64,000 nt of DNA, taken from contig JAPTYO010000023.1 of the NCBI GenBank assembly GCA_036873135.1, positions 6,645,834 to 6,709,833 of the forward strand, given 5' to 3'. A program made the translations under genes and the position numbers. Positions 9,692 to 20,993 of the stretch are shown here, in pieces. Under the pieces are notes generated by a model, which saw nothing but the letters and a program-made list of their open reading frames with translations, searched no databases and was not told the origin of the DNA. This stretch comes from Clarkia xantiana subsp. parviflora. Lineage: Eukaryota > Streptophyta > Magnoliopsida > Myrtales > Onagraceae. Each line of letters begins with the position of its first letter. Positions within the stretch are counted from its first letter, which is position 1.

Positions 9692-12493
9692 ATGACGAAC
9701 AACTTAGCATCTAGGCATCACCGCCCACCTTGGGGCAATAGGCGAGGGAGACAGCCTATACCTCCAGCAAGGCAGCCTAACCCAGAGGAACAGCCTGTAC
9801 ACCCAGAGCCTCAAGTAACCCCACAGGCACCCCTGCCTAACAACTAGGAAGGAGGACCCTCACGCCCAGCTGGGGATGAGTCTTCCACAGCCTCAACTCC
9901 ATTGGCAAGGAGGCCACAAAGAGAGGGGGAGCAACAGGGAGTGCCATCCCAATACACGGCACCTCCTCAGGGATACTACTATGAGGCGCAACCTCAAGGA
10001 TATCCATATGGGATGCCGACTCAAAGGAACGACAATCGCGCCCACACAACCAACACAAGGCCAGCATACACAGAAGGAGCACATACAGTGACTCCGGGGT
10101 TGATGAGCGCATTGGATGAGCTGCTAGCCTATAGAGAGACTCTGAGGAACAGGCAGGGAAGGCAACACCAGCATGAAGAAGAAGAAGTTCATGAGCAAGA
10201 ACAAGTCCCAGAAAAAGAACACCACTCGCACCCTCGAGCAGGGCAGCGAGAAGAACAAAGGAGAGATAACCAAAGGCCACTCCCAGAGGGAAGGCAGCAG
10301 TTTGTGCCTCCAAGGTAGCAACAGACACAGCAGGACGCCAGGGCTTACACCCCGCTGGGGGCAGACAGACAGGCAAGACCTCCAAGGAGGCAGAAATTCC
10401 ACCAAGTACCCCAGCAGGGATATCAAGGATACGCCTACAGTCCGTACCAGCACGGACAAGGAATTCAAGCAAGCCCAATGTATAACTATGGATGATATCA
10501 GAGAGACTATACTCCATCGCCGGTGATGATTACCCCGGAAGAGATAGAAGCCATGATAGTGAGAAAGATGAGCGAGTCAAAGAGAAATGGACTGCATTGC
10601 CTGAGTGACAACACGAACCACCCCTTCACGAGGGAGTTGGAAATGAGCAAAGTGCCAGACTCCTTGCATACAATACAGATAGCAAAGTACAATGGCAAGG
10701 GAGACCCTTTGGAGCACATTCAACAGCATGAAGCCTCTCTATTCGGGAGAACTACTGACGACCGATACAAGGCACTCCTATTTCCAAACACCCTATCAGG
10801 GGTGGCGTCACATTGGTTCTTTAGCCTACCTACCGAGAGCATCCACTCATGGGCGCAACTAAAGGAGAAATTTCTTCAGAGATATCTAGGAGAAAGGAAG
10901 CTACTTAAAGGAACAGGCTCCCTAGATGATGTGAAGCAAGAAAATGATGAATCCTTGGCTGATTACTACACTAGGTTCAACCAGAATATAGCAGACATAC
11001 AGGGCGATATCACCGAGGGTGAAATAATAAGTGCCTTTATAAGAAACCTAGGCCGCTTCGGGTCCACACTGGCAGAGAAGATGGCCAAGAAACCGGAAAG
11101 CACCTTAGAGGAGCTAGCAGGGAGAGTAAAAACTCATATAGACCTAGAGAGGCACAGGGTGAGTAAGAAAGCCAAGATTCAAGCAGCTAAAGAGGACAAC
11201 ACAAAGCAGATTAAGGGAAAGCCACCTCAGGTACCTCAACCCATAAGGCAACAGGAGTGGCGTCCGCCTCAGCAAAGAAATCAGATGGGTGAGCCACTGA
11301 AGGCTAGGGAAATAAATGTCATCAAGTTCATACCATTGAACACCACCCCAGCAGTGGTCCTAAGAGAGATGAGAAATCAGAAACTATGGTCGCCCCCCGG
11401 AAGATGGAGAGCGCCAATGGTAGGGACACACAAGGATAGATGGTGTGATAACCATGAGGCATACGGACATGATACGAACGAATGCTTTAGCTTGAAGCTA
11501 AGCATCAACAATATCATCCAGAGGGGGGAGCTAAAACAGTTTGTTGATCATGGTGGCAACAGCATACAGCTAGGGCCATCATACAAGGACAAAGGAAAAA
11601 ACAAGGTAGATTATATTCCCCCGCCTAACAAGAGGGGGACTATAAACATGATACATGGAGGAGTGGCATCAGGTGGCCCAACAGCTAATGCAAGGGAAGT
11701 CTATGCATCCAAGATGAGCTCAGTACCAAAGTGGAGAAAGAGGCCACGAGAAGGAGAAGAAATGAAGATTGAGTTTTCGGAGAAGGATAAGAGCCATATT
11801 GTCTTCCCGCATGATGATGCTTTAGCCATCACGATGGACATCGATAACTTCGATGTAAAAAGAATACTGGTAGATGGGGGCAGCTCTGCAGACCTCCTAA
11901 GCCTTAGGGTCCTGGAAGAGATAGGAAAAACAAAGGCAGACATCAAACCAGTCAATTTCCCTTTGGTTGGTTTCTCAGGGGCAACAAGCTATCCCCTGGG
12001 AATGATAACCCTGCCAGTGACCATGGGCCAAGGATGGACACAGCTGAGAGTGAACGTCAACTTCATGGTGGTTGAAAGCCTAGGAGCCTACAATGGGATC
12101 TTAGGAAGAACAACTATAAATCCATATGAAATTGTGCCTTCTACGGTGCATCAGAAGCTGAAGTACATCACTGAAAACGGAATTGGAGAAGTATTGGGTG
12201 ATCAACGCACTGCAAGGCAGTGCTACGTCAACTCCATGAGACATAGATCACACAAGTCAGACACAGTGGCTATGGTCATGATGGGGGCCAACCAAGACAA
12301 AGAGAAGGTGATGAAGAGACAAAGGCAAAGAAAGATGAAGAACGGAGTTGCACTCCGCCTGAGTAGGCAGCTTTTTCAAGGACTGGCTAAGAAGAGACAA
12401 AGGGGTAAGGCTGTAAAGGTAACAAGCATACCTTGGCAGCCAGAGAGTGTAGAAGGAAAGAGAACAAGGGACTCCATCATAAGAGGTTTCTGA
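9692..12493 (+). pseudogene. Element A gag-protease, broken by three in-frame stops
   Basis: The frame opens at ATG 9692 (MTNNLASRHHRPPW) and stays in register to the TGA at 12491-12493. It is broken only by a TAG near 9841, a TAG at 10316-10318 and a TGA near 10491; the last 656 codons from 10523 are open. The N-terminal part is Gln/Pro/Arg-rich. The retrotransposon gag domain spans about 10650-11150 (KYNGKGDPLEH, GVASHWFFSLP, ESLADYYTRFN). A zinc-finger-like CDNHEAYGHDTNEC lies near 11450. A retroviral-type aspartic protease with VDGGSS as active-site motif is near 11870, and GILGRTTINP follows at about 12100. The role would be particle formation and Gag processing in the cytoplasm. Reverse transcriptase never follows; the frame ends in a Lys/Arg-rich tail. 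Confidence 0.85.
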
Positions 12494-13041
12494 TACATAG
12501 ATGACATCAAGCAAATGCCGAGGGAGTCCATGTCAAGCTACTTTGAGAGATTCTTCAGTTATGGTGCCAACATGGACATCACAAGAAGAGAGGCCGTCAG
12601 GGCCTTCCTTAGAAACATGCATCCGACCTCATTTGAAGCATATGGAGGGCTCTATGAGATGGTCATGACAAGCACAATGAGGGAGCTCAAAGAAAAGCTG
12701 GACAAGGCGTTCACAAAAGAGATAGGGCAACTGGAAGAAGTCCAGGAAGAAGGAAGAGAAACTGACACACTGGAAGGAGGTGTAAACTTCAAATTCACAC
12801 CCCTTATAGTGAAGATAGAAGAAATTTTTCAGAAGTACCTCAAGGAAGAGCTACCCACATGCAAAGAGGAGGGCAAGGCCTTCCTAGGAAGAGATGACAG
12901 GGTTGGTGTGAGTACCATGGGACCTGGGGGCATCAAACCAATGATTGCATGGTGTTGAAGATAGAAGTGGAGGAGATGATTTACAAAGGAGGCCTAAGGG
13001 AGTACGTGGCAACAGACAAACTCACCACCCCATATCCTTAG
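12494..13041 (+). pseudogene. Second, divergent gag-like module in element A
   Basis: Directly after the protease frame. A reading frame (12515-12958) contains ESMSSYFERFFSYGANMDI and REAVRAFLRNM, which parallel ESLADYYTRFNQNIADI and EGEIISAFIRNL of the first gag. After a frame shift near 12940 it continues HQTNDCMVLKIEVEEMIYKG and GLREYV, which parallel HDTNECFSLKLSINNIIQRG and ELKQFV. The order of blocks is therefore the same as in the middle of gag, but the sequence is clearly diverged. Likely a recombined gag piece of a different Tat family occupying part of the place where pol would be. It ends at a TAG near 13040. No protease follows. Confidence 0.65.
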
Positions 13042-13311
13042 TTTCATATTCAGCACTTAGCATGTTCAAGCATTTTAAGTTTTCCAAAAACAACTTTTGA
13101 GAAGGAGAACTCAAGAAGTTACTCCAACTCTACAACTATCTTTTATTTCCTCCAAAGGGTATCTTGATCCACCCAAGACACCCCAAGTGTACATAAAGCA
13201 TGAATGCTCCTAATGAAGTAGAAGTTACTCAAAAGTATCTTTCAAAGAAGGTGGTGATACAATCATTATGTTATCCTTACACAGATATGACTTCCAAGTC
13301 AGCAACACCCT
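13042..13311 (+). other. Start of element A 3' untranslated region
   Basis: No coding signal. It leads into the tandem array and already contains single CCCAAGNGTAT-like motifs near 13186. Confidence 0.4.
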
Positions 13312-13770
13312 CAACGCCCCCAAGAGCGTATCTTGAGAGTAGTTCTCATACTACGACCTTCAACGCCCCCAAGAGTGTATCTTGAGAGTAGTTTTCATAC
13401 TACGACCTTCGACGCCCCCAAGAGCGTATCTTGAGAGTAGTTTTCATACTACGACCTTCGACGCCCCCAAGAGCGTATCTTGAGAGTAGTTTTCATACTA
13501 CGACCTTCGACGCCCCCAAGAGCGTATCTTGAGAGTGGTTTCCAAAAACTACGAACTTCGACACCCCCAAGAGCGTATCTTGAGAGTGGTTTCCAAAAAC
13601 TACGAACTTCGACGCCCCCAAGAGCGTATCTTGAGAGTGGTTTCCAAAAACTACGAATTTCGACGCCCCCAAGAGCGTATCTTGAGAGTGGTTTCTAAAA
13701 ACTACGACCTTCGACGCCCCCAAGAGCGTATCTTGAGGTAGATTTCAAACTACCAGATTCGACGCCCACC
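13312..13770 (+). repeat. Tandem array of 49-51 bp in element A
   Basis: Units start at 13312, 13361, 13410, 13459, 13508, 13559, 13610, 13661, 13712 and 13760, giving spacings 49,49,49,49,51,51,51,51,48. Each holds CGACGCCCCCAAGAGCGTA then TCTTGAGAG and a variable tail. The first units have TAGTTTTCATACTACG and the later ones TGGTTTCCAAAAACTACG. A diverged unit follows at about 13859. Tandem repeats in this region are known for Tat/Ogre 3' untranslated regions and can seed satellites. Confidence 0.9.
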
Positions 13771-14281
13771 AGGAGCGTATCTTTGGTCTAACTTATGCCC
13801 TCCGGGAGCCTATCCTGTGAAACGTTAAGTGCCCTCCGAGAGCCTGTCTCGCGAACAGATTCGACGCCCACCAAGAGCGTATCTTTGGTCTAACCGTATC
13901 ATAAACACCATTCAAAGGGTATCAGAAAAGATCATTGCACCATACTAAGAAGGATCCCATGAGAAAATAATGGCAAAGTAAAGTTGTATAAAGAACACAT
14001 AATGTTTTTTCTTGATGAGATATCAGGTATGATATGAAGGAAAACATAAAAGAAGGATAAGTAAAGGAAAACACAACAAAAGGAAGAGTCCATGATCAAA
14101 GGAATACATACAGAAGCATACGAAGTACCCATCAAAAGGCAAGTGCTCCACACACTGCCAACAACACAATACGAAGAAGGAAAGCAACATAAAATCCTAC
14201 AGCAATCCCAAAAGATACTCAACCCATCAAAGGGGAGGAAAAGTATGGTCGTATATACAAAGATAAAAAGATGTCAATGCA
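13771..14281 (+). other. Element A spacer between tandem array and antisense gene
   Basis: Holds two degenerate CCTCCGRGAGCCT units near 13800-13850 and A-rich sequence after that. No gene recognised. Confidence 0.4.
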
Positions 14282-16706
14282 TCAACCGGAGCCCTCTGGA
14301 GAGTCCCCCTGACCCCCTGAGGACGAACCACCAGTAGAGATAGAGGAAGAGTAGGAAGAGTCCGAAGTGTCAATATCCACAGGTGTAGCATCCACCTGTG
14401 CAGGGGCAGGCTCGTCAGCAACAACAGCCTGACCCCTAAGGACAGCCATATAACCAGTAGCGTACGGTCCAAAATCACCCAGATCGCCAACCGGAAACTG
14501 GGGATCAATACGAAAAATATGGTCAACAAGATACTCGCCAAACTGGTTCATCTCCTGAGTCAGCCGCACACTGTAATCAGCAGTAAAGGCAGAGGAAGCC
14601 TTGTACTCAGACACTGCAACAACTCTCTCCTCTGCCCGGCACCTTGCCTCAAGTTTCCTCAACTCCTCAGAATGGAGTGAAGATGCGACCTCAGCCTCAC
14701 GGCGCAAGCTACCTACGGTAGTCTCAAGTAAAGACACTTGGTCCCTGAGCTCCTGCATCTTCAGGTCAGACAGGCGAGCCTTCTCAGTGGCAGTGGCAAG
14801 CTCCGCCTTCAGGGATACCTGGCTATCCTCAAGAGCCTTCTTCTCATCGGATAACTCAAGCACAAGGGACGACATGTTCACCATGTCAGACATACCCTGA
14901 AAATTTAACAAGGGATGAGTAACTGGAAAAGCAACCACATGAAAGTAAAAAGGGGAAGAGAGACACCACTCATAGGCACATAACGGGATAATACACCCTG
15001 AACGAAACGCCGGGTCTCCCTAGGAGACTTAGGCTAAGCAGCACGATCACCAGGAGGGATGTCACCGCGAAGCACACGGATGCCAACCTCCGGGGTGCGC
15101 AAGGAAGATCCGCTATCAAAGTGGAACTCCTTCAACCCAGCAAAAGGAGTCCACTCAGACCCAACGATATCCTCGTCAGTAAGGCGCGTAAAATCCTTCC
15201 GACTCAAAGCCGGAGGCCCACCTATACAAACAAAGCAAGATAAAGAAAAATACAAACATAGAAGCATCAATGATATGAAGAAGATCGAACATGACGACCG
15301 TGCCCTCGGCTGGAGGCAGGGGATGGAGAACCAGTGACCACTCCACCATCACCAACAGGCCGCTTCCCTTTATCAGCTCGGGAAGGTGCCTCTTCGACCA
15401 CTATCTCTTTGTCGCGAGACAGGGTCGGGGGACGAACACCAGGGGGAGGAGGATCTGCAGCCTTCTTCTTCTTGACAGCCGAGGCCCCGGCCTCAGAGTC
15501 GGACCTCCGTGACTTGGACTTAGAAGGTCCAGAGCCCTTGCCCACAGAGACAACTCTCTCGGTCACCAAAGGAGAGTGCCCTAACAATACAAGGAAAACA
15601 GTGTAAGAAAAAACACAAGTATACCATAAGAGGAAAAGAGAAGGAAGCATACCAGAGGCCCCAGCAGTCTTCCCAAGCATAGGGGACTTCTTTGGAGTAG
15701 AGCTGGAGGGAGCCCTCCTCTTACTCAGATCGACCGGAGCTGCCTGCACGTTATACGTTTTCCCGTGAAACCAACCTACAAGGGAAGAGCAGAAAGTAAA
15801 TGTAGATGAGAAGACTAAGTAACATACCGAACCCCCGGAGTCAGGAGTCAAACTAATCCCTGCCTCATAAAGATCTGTCTCGGTCACCAAGGACACGGGG
15901 CAGTATGACTGGGTCCTGTGGCTCTCATAGGTGGTCTTCATAGTCTCTAAGTCCATAGAAGAGAACTCCCCAAAGGCAGGCCAGCCGTCTGACCGATCCT
16001 CATTCAAAACCGGCCAGGTAACATATCGATCCGTGATAAAGAAATAATGTTTGGCCCAGTGGCTCGCCGAGTTATCGCTCCGGGCCACGAAACGAAGAGA
16101 AGTATCCCACTCAACCCCGCTCAACCCGAAATCAGCAAATCGGGAATCTTTGAGGGACGGATGGCGAGTTACAAAACTCGCGAAGCCTACCTTCCTCTGA
16201 TACTGGAATCGATAGAAGCACCGGAACAAGACCAATGAATACTTCCAGGAGTACCAGTGGCATAACACCCGGAAGCCCACCTAGACGCGGATAGCACTAG
16301 GGGCAAGGTTCACAGGGGAGATCCTAAAGAATCTACTCAATTCTACAAGATCATCACAGTAAGGCAGCCGCAATCCAAACCGAATCTGGGAAGGATAAAC
16401 AACAACCTTCCCCCTGGGGGGCTCTGTCACTGTCTGGCGGGTATTTCCCAAAGAAGGAAGGAAGGGATATAAAGGCTCATCTAAGGGACAAATGTCACCT
16501 AAGGTAACATGCTCGTTATAGTCAGACCTAGTCAGGTAGTTCTCCGACAAAGCAGCGAGACCTAAATCAAAGGCAGTGAGAAATTCCAAGCTTGAATCAG
16601 GCTCCGACTAACACCCCGGCTCAGTATACGGCTCAGAATTCGACACCAAACTAATGGCAGGAAAGAAAGCAATGCGACGAATAGAAAGAAAGAGAAACTT
16701 ACTCAT
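14282..16706 (-). pseudogene. Antisense multi-exon gene of element A (Transposase_28-like plus coiled-coil)
   Basis: Minus strand, opposite to gag. Candidate exons: E1 ending ATGA at 16703; E2 16607-15828; E3 15743-15653; E4 15580-15299; E5 15221-14995; E6 14896-14282. Candidate introns are 95, 84, 72, 77 and 98 nt, with starts GTAAGT, GTATGT, GTATGC, GTCGTC and GTATTA; all end in AG. From E2 on, these joins keep one frame, broken only by TAGs at 16281-16283 and 15034-15036. E2 carries KVVVYPSQIRFGLRLPYCDD, resembling the plant Transposase_28 domain. E3-E4 encode a Lys/Ser/Pro-rich linker (KKKKAADPPPP). E6 encodes a coiled-coil (LELSDEKKALEDS, SLETTV-like heptads) and an acidic Ser/Gly tail. 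The molecular function is unknown. The 5'ss of the fourth intron and the E1 frame are weak points. Confidence 0.68.
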
Positions 16707-17152
16707 CCTTCGAAGGATATAACGCCTTTGCAAAGTTTGCGTACGGGGACACCACCATGAATACAGTACCTGCCACGGCATGACAGGTGTCAAGACAGGA
16801 AGATTTCCGGAAAGACCGGGCATACCCCGGCACCCGACAAACAACAACCAAAAATTCAAAGGCATTCAACAAAGGTAACAAACACGCGCCAAGGACACCC
16901 CAACGATAAAATCGGACAATTTTGCTCGAACCAAAAATCAGTTCCCGGGTAAAATTACAATTACGCCCCTCAACGGGAATCAACACACAAATGGCGTCCC
17001 AACGTCAAATTCAAACGGGAATAGTTTAAACGGACAAAAAACTATCTCCGGACAACCGGCCAAAAATTCTTTCCCCAAATTCGCGGCTATCTCAGCAATC
17101 ACATATTCAATCAAGAATCGGCAATCGAATATCGGCAATTCAATTATCGACA

Positions 17153-17159
17153 TTTTATA
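17153..17159 (-). promoter_or_regulatory. Candidate TATA box of the antisense gene in element A
   Basis: The minus strand reads CCGTATAAAATG. It lies about 450 bp upstream of the ATG at 16706, farther than in element B. The GC-rich block 17230-17540 is just upstream of it on the minus strand and could act as promoter. Motif evidence only. Confidence 0.35.
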
Positions 17160-18154
17160 CGGTAACGAAAAGGAAAAGATTGGACCTTTGGAAAACCCGA
17201 CCCGATTTGATAAACGGGTCCGGAAGTCGAGCTTTGATGTTGACCGGAACCAGCCCCTCGCCGGTAATTTGATTTCGACGTCGCCGGAGCCGAGCTACGC
17301 CTGGTCCCGCCTGCCCCGCCGCCGTGGCCGTCCGCCGGCAGGAGCCCTTGCCGTCGCGAACTGCCGTCTCCGCCTCAGCCGCCCTCCACGCCGCCACGAG
17401 ATGGGTTGCTGTTCCGATCAACATCCGTCGCGCCACCGCCCTCCGCCGGTCTTCTCATCGCCCGAGCTGCTGGTTGGAATTTCTGGTCCTCCACCGGAAT
17501 TTCGGCCGGCCCCCCTCCCTTGGTGTGCAAGAATTCCTCCCTTGGTCTCCAAGTGTGAGGAAAAAGGAAAAAGATGACAATGGTGGCTAAGTGAGGTAAT
17601 TTCTTTACTCCTCTATATATTTGAAAAGGTGTAGGGCTTTTTAAAGTGACATAATCACAACCCTCCATTTAAAATTAGAAGAGATCTAAAGGTTAAAAGG
17701 AAAACTATCATCTTTACCTCCCTTAGACTATGTTTAGGCATATTTCCACCCAAGTTAACACCCCATGGGTATATTTTTAAGTATCCCATACTTAAAAAAA
17801 TTTTAGACCAAAATTAAAATTTTTCTCTACTTAGACTTATCCCGGCATGAAATTGAAGCATGGACTCGTTTAGCTGTATTCATATTGCATCCCCACACGA
17901 GTGTATATTTTCCAAGTATACACCCGTGGCGGGGATAGATTTATTATTTCCATCTTAGACGGACACGTGCTTGGACACGTGTCTGTGCTATTCTAACATT
18001 TACAATCCCTCTATCTTATAAGACAGGGGGCAGAGTCAGAGACACACATCCATGGGTAAGTAAGGATTCCGACAAAAGGTAAAATCCCGGCTTCAAATTG
18101 CGCGTGTCATACCATCCTAAAATAGAGTCAATCAAGGGTCAGGCCATTGGTTGA
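17160..18154 (+). other. Element A 3' region with a GC-rich block
   Basis: 17230-17540 is strongly GC-rich (GCCGGA, CCGCCGCC motifs) and gives long but unconvincing frames on both strands; no domain recognised. 17590-18060 is AT-richer. 18061-18166 is nearly the same as 52615-52707, which marks it as the conserved end of this element family. Confidence 0.5.
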
Positions 18155-18166
18155 CTCGGGGGCATG
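18155..18166 (+). other. Polypurine tract of element A
   Basis: The G-rich tract ACTCGGGGGCATG directly precedes the 3' LTR. The same tract precedes the related LTR at 52708. Confidence 0.7.
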
Positions 18167-18950
18167 TAATGGATATACGCCCAATTTGAACCCGTTGACT
18201 TCCGAATCGTTTTATTTTGATCACCCCGTCAATGATTGTAAATCGAAACTTCGACCCAAACACCCCGCGGAAACGCCAACGGTCCGGACGAGGCCAAAAT
18301 ACTCGTCCGGACCGAGGCAAACTCACCTAGGTGAGGTCGGGTGGCCACACCCGACCTCCCCTAGGAGAGATCGGGTGGGCCAACCCGATCTCCCCTAGGG
18401 GAGATAGGGTTGGCCAACCCTATCTCCCCTAGGGAGGGGTTGGGTGGCCACACCCAACCCCTACCCTTGGGGGTCGGATTTTCTCCCCCCCCAAGGGTCT
18501 CGGCACTGCTTCCCGACTCCGATACTCAGTTTATTTCCGCCAACCTCTCCGTGCTTTAAGGTTTTAATTACGAGATTAAGGGCTAATTAATTGTGTTTAA
18601 AGGTTAACGATGTCATTAAGCCACCTTAATGACACTGTTGCCTATAAATACAACCTTTCCACCATTCATTTGATCATCTGGGCTAAGCATACAATTTAGC
18701 TCTGACATCTCTCTAAGTTTTATCTCTCTAAGAAACGCACTGACTTAGGCATCGGAGAGGGTACATCAAGCACCACCCCCCCTCCGTGCTTGATATTGCC
18801 CCTATTGTAGGGCACGCGGAGAAGAGAAGGCGAAGAACAGAAAGACACGGATCAGAACGACAGGACCTAGGAGCACCGAACCCGTAGTTTCTCAAGTGAG
18901 GGATAAGGCTTAGGTCGACCGCCCGTTGACCTGAAACTTAGAACCTAACA
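18167..18950 (+). mobile_element. 3' LTR of element A (784 bp)
   Basis: Same as 8887-9640 with scattered mismatches and one extra palindrome unit near 18385-18425. Its first dinucleotide appears mutated (TAATGG for TGATGG). TATA box at 18643-18650. It ends CCTAACA and is followed by the target duplication CTCAG. Confidence 0.9.
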
Positions 18951-18955
18951 CTCAG

Positions 18956-20310
18956 GTCCTACTTACTTCGAGTGGGAGAATGATATAGCATTAGTGAATG
19001 CATTAGTGAATGACATGGTAAATGATGATGGAAACATTCTCATAATAAATCCAGTGGGAGGGCTCACTCCCCCTCACATAATCATCACTAAATGTTAATG
19101 CGAATCAAGTCGAACCTGATAATCAGAATGCTGAACCATTGGATGAAAATCCAATAGTCATCACAATTGCCCATTATTACTAGTGGGAGGAAACGACTAA
19201 CTTGATTCCAGATCCTAGTGATCAATGAATAAATCTCGAAGGTAAAATCCTGAGACCGAGAGGTCATTCTAAGAAAGTTTTAGACCAAAGTTCTAGCACC
19301 GCCATTGTTTCTAGTGGGAGTAATGCGCCGAGAAGAAGCATTATTCCGAGTGGGAGTAACGAACAAACTTAAGATGAGATTATCGAGCCTAGACTTAGTC
19401 TAAGGCAACGAACTTCTTTTAAGAAGTATCCCATCAAGTGAGACATTCATTCACGAACCAGTGACGGTTCAGCAAGCATTGGAAGAACCTCAAACGTTGG
19501 AATGGAGGAAAATAATTGAGAATGAAAATGCCTAAATTAGAACGTATTCAGTTTTGGTCTTCAGTTGATTTACCTGCTAACCACAGAGCTAGAAAGTGAA
19601 ATTTTATAATTCACTACTGATGGAAAATTTGAGTGGTGCAAAACTCGAACGATTGCAAAAGGATATACCCAAATTCACGGAGTGGACTTTGATGAAACAT
19701 ACTCACCTACCGTGCGTTACACCACAGTTAGGGCCATCCTTGCCCTTATTGCAAGCTTCGATTACGAGCTTGCATCAAATGGATGTTAAAGACCGCATTT
19801 CTCCATGGAAACCTGGAGGAAGAGGGTTTTATTACTCCTGGCAAAGAAGGTAAAGTTTGCAAACTCCAAAGATCTATTTAAGGTTTTAAACAATCGTCTC
19901 GGCAATGGTATCATAGATTCCACGAGGAAATCGTCGGAAACGGATTTGTGAACCTTCACGAGGATCCCTGCGTTTACACCAAGACCTTCGGGTCTAAGTA
20001 TGTCATCATAACCTTATACGTGGATGACACACTCATTGCTGCAAACGATGTGAGTTTCCTGAACGAATAAATGTCCCGGTTAGCATCAGTATTTGAGATG
20101 AAAGACATGGCAGAGGCCACGTACATCTTATGCATTAAAATTGCCCGAGATTGTGCCGCCCGGAGATTGTGTCTGTCTCAAGAATCAGATATTAACAAAC
20201 TGTTGAAAAGATTCAGAATGCTCGATGCCAAACCCGTGGATACGCCGGTTGTGTTCGGGTGCGTGCTGTTAAAGCGTGATGGCCCGAAGAACCAGCAGGA
20301 GCGTGAATAG
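18956..20310 (+). pseudogene. Copia C reverse transcriptase remnant
   Basis: Broken copia polyprotein. Around 19440-19560 it reads TVQQALEEPQTLEWRKIIENE, the usual start of the copia reverse transcriptase domain, then stops and frame shifts. Later pieces include LHQMDVKDRISPWKPGG (near 19780) and the active-site box YVDDTLIAAND (about 20018-20050). After that MKDMAEATYILCIKIARD at 20100 corresponds to the 'K D L G ... Y I L G' block of the family. Many stops and shifts; no catalytic protein can be made. The 5' part (18956-19400) contains five AGTGGGAG motifs. Confidence 0.75.
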
Positions 20311-20991
20311 ATGAAGAATGCAGAGTATCTAAGCATGGTAGGAAGTCTAATGTACGCCATGCCATGTACTCGGCCGGACATCTGTTACGTTGTGGGCCTA
20401 GTAGCAAGATTCCAATCAGATCCTGGCTATCAACATTTAAAGGTCGTAAAACGAATTATAAGATATCTGAAAGGTACTGCCGACTACGTTCTGTTCTATA
20501 AGGGTAGGCAAATCGAATTGACTGTTTATAGTGACGCCGACCACAGTGGCGATCCGGACGATCGTAAGTCCACCACAGGGGGAGTTTTCCTCCTTGGTGA
20601 TGCTGCCATATCATGGGTAAGCAAGAAGAAATCACGTGTTGCGCTTTCCACTATGGAATCAGAATTCGTTGCCTTTTCTAAAAACGCACAAGAAGCAATC
20701 TGGCTGAAAAGGCTTCTTGCTGCATTAATTGGCGCTGACAAGAAGAGCAAACCTGTGAAGGTATACTCCGACAGTCAGGCAGCCATTGCAGCAATTAAGA
20801 ATCCAAAGTACCATAGTAGGACCAAACACATTGATGTGAAATACAATTATGCCAAATCTGTTGTGGAAGACAATATAATCGCTTTAGAATACTTGTCCAC
20901 AGACAATATGGTCGCAGACCCATTAACTAAGCCATTACGTAGAGAAATTTTCGAAAAGCACGTAAAACTGCTTGGATTACGTAGGGCTTAA
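20311..20991 (+). pseudogene. Copia C RNase H domain, open frame
   Basis: An open 226-codon frame holding the end of reverse transcriptase (GSLMYAMPCTRPDICYVVGL) and a copia RNase H: VYSDADHSGD, KSTTGGVFLLG, STMESEFVAF, VYSDSQAAIA, RTKHIDVKYN and ADPLTKPL in the usual order. The acidic residues D, E and D are present. It degrades the RNA of RNA/DNA hybrids during reverse transcription. The upstream frame is lost (TAG at 20308), so it is a domain relic. Confidence 0.85.
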
Positions 20992-20993
20992 TA

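Larger units (their letters stand above)
8887..18950 (+). mobile_element. Complete Tat-like Ty3/gypsy element A without pol (10.06 kb)
   Basis: Flanked by the exact 5-bp duplication CTCAG (8882-8886 and 18951-18955). It has LTRs at 8887-9640 and 18167-18950, a primer site at 9643-9658 and a purine-rich tract at 18155-18166. Internal order: gag-protease (9692-12493), a second gag-like module (12494-13041), a 49-51 bp tandem array (13312-13770), and an antisense multi-exon gene (14282-16706). No reverse transcriptase, RNase H or integrase was seen, so it is non-autonomous (TR-GAG-like). An antisense extra ORF downstream of the coding region is a known Tat-lineage trait. The element sits inside copia C. 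Confidence 0.9.

Noticed and set aside
13312..13770. Regularly spaced repeats considered as a CRISPR array
   Set aside because: Spacers are not unique; whole units repeat, and the sequence is from a plant retroelement.
15776..15827. A 52-nt intron ending at TTGTAG in the element A antisense gene
   Set aside because: Shorter than usual plant introns and breaks the frame; the 84-nt version ending at 15744 keeps the frame and was preferred.
17155..17668. Overlapping Arg/Ala-rich frames on both strands
   Set aside because: Caused by GC-rich sequence upstream of the antisense gene; no domain and no consistent frame.
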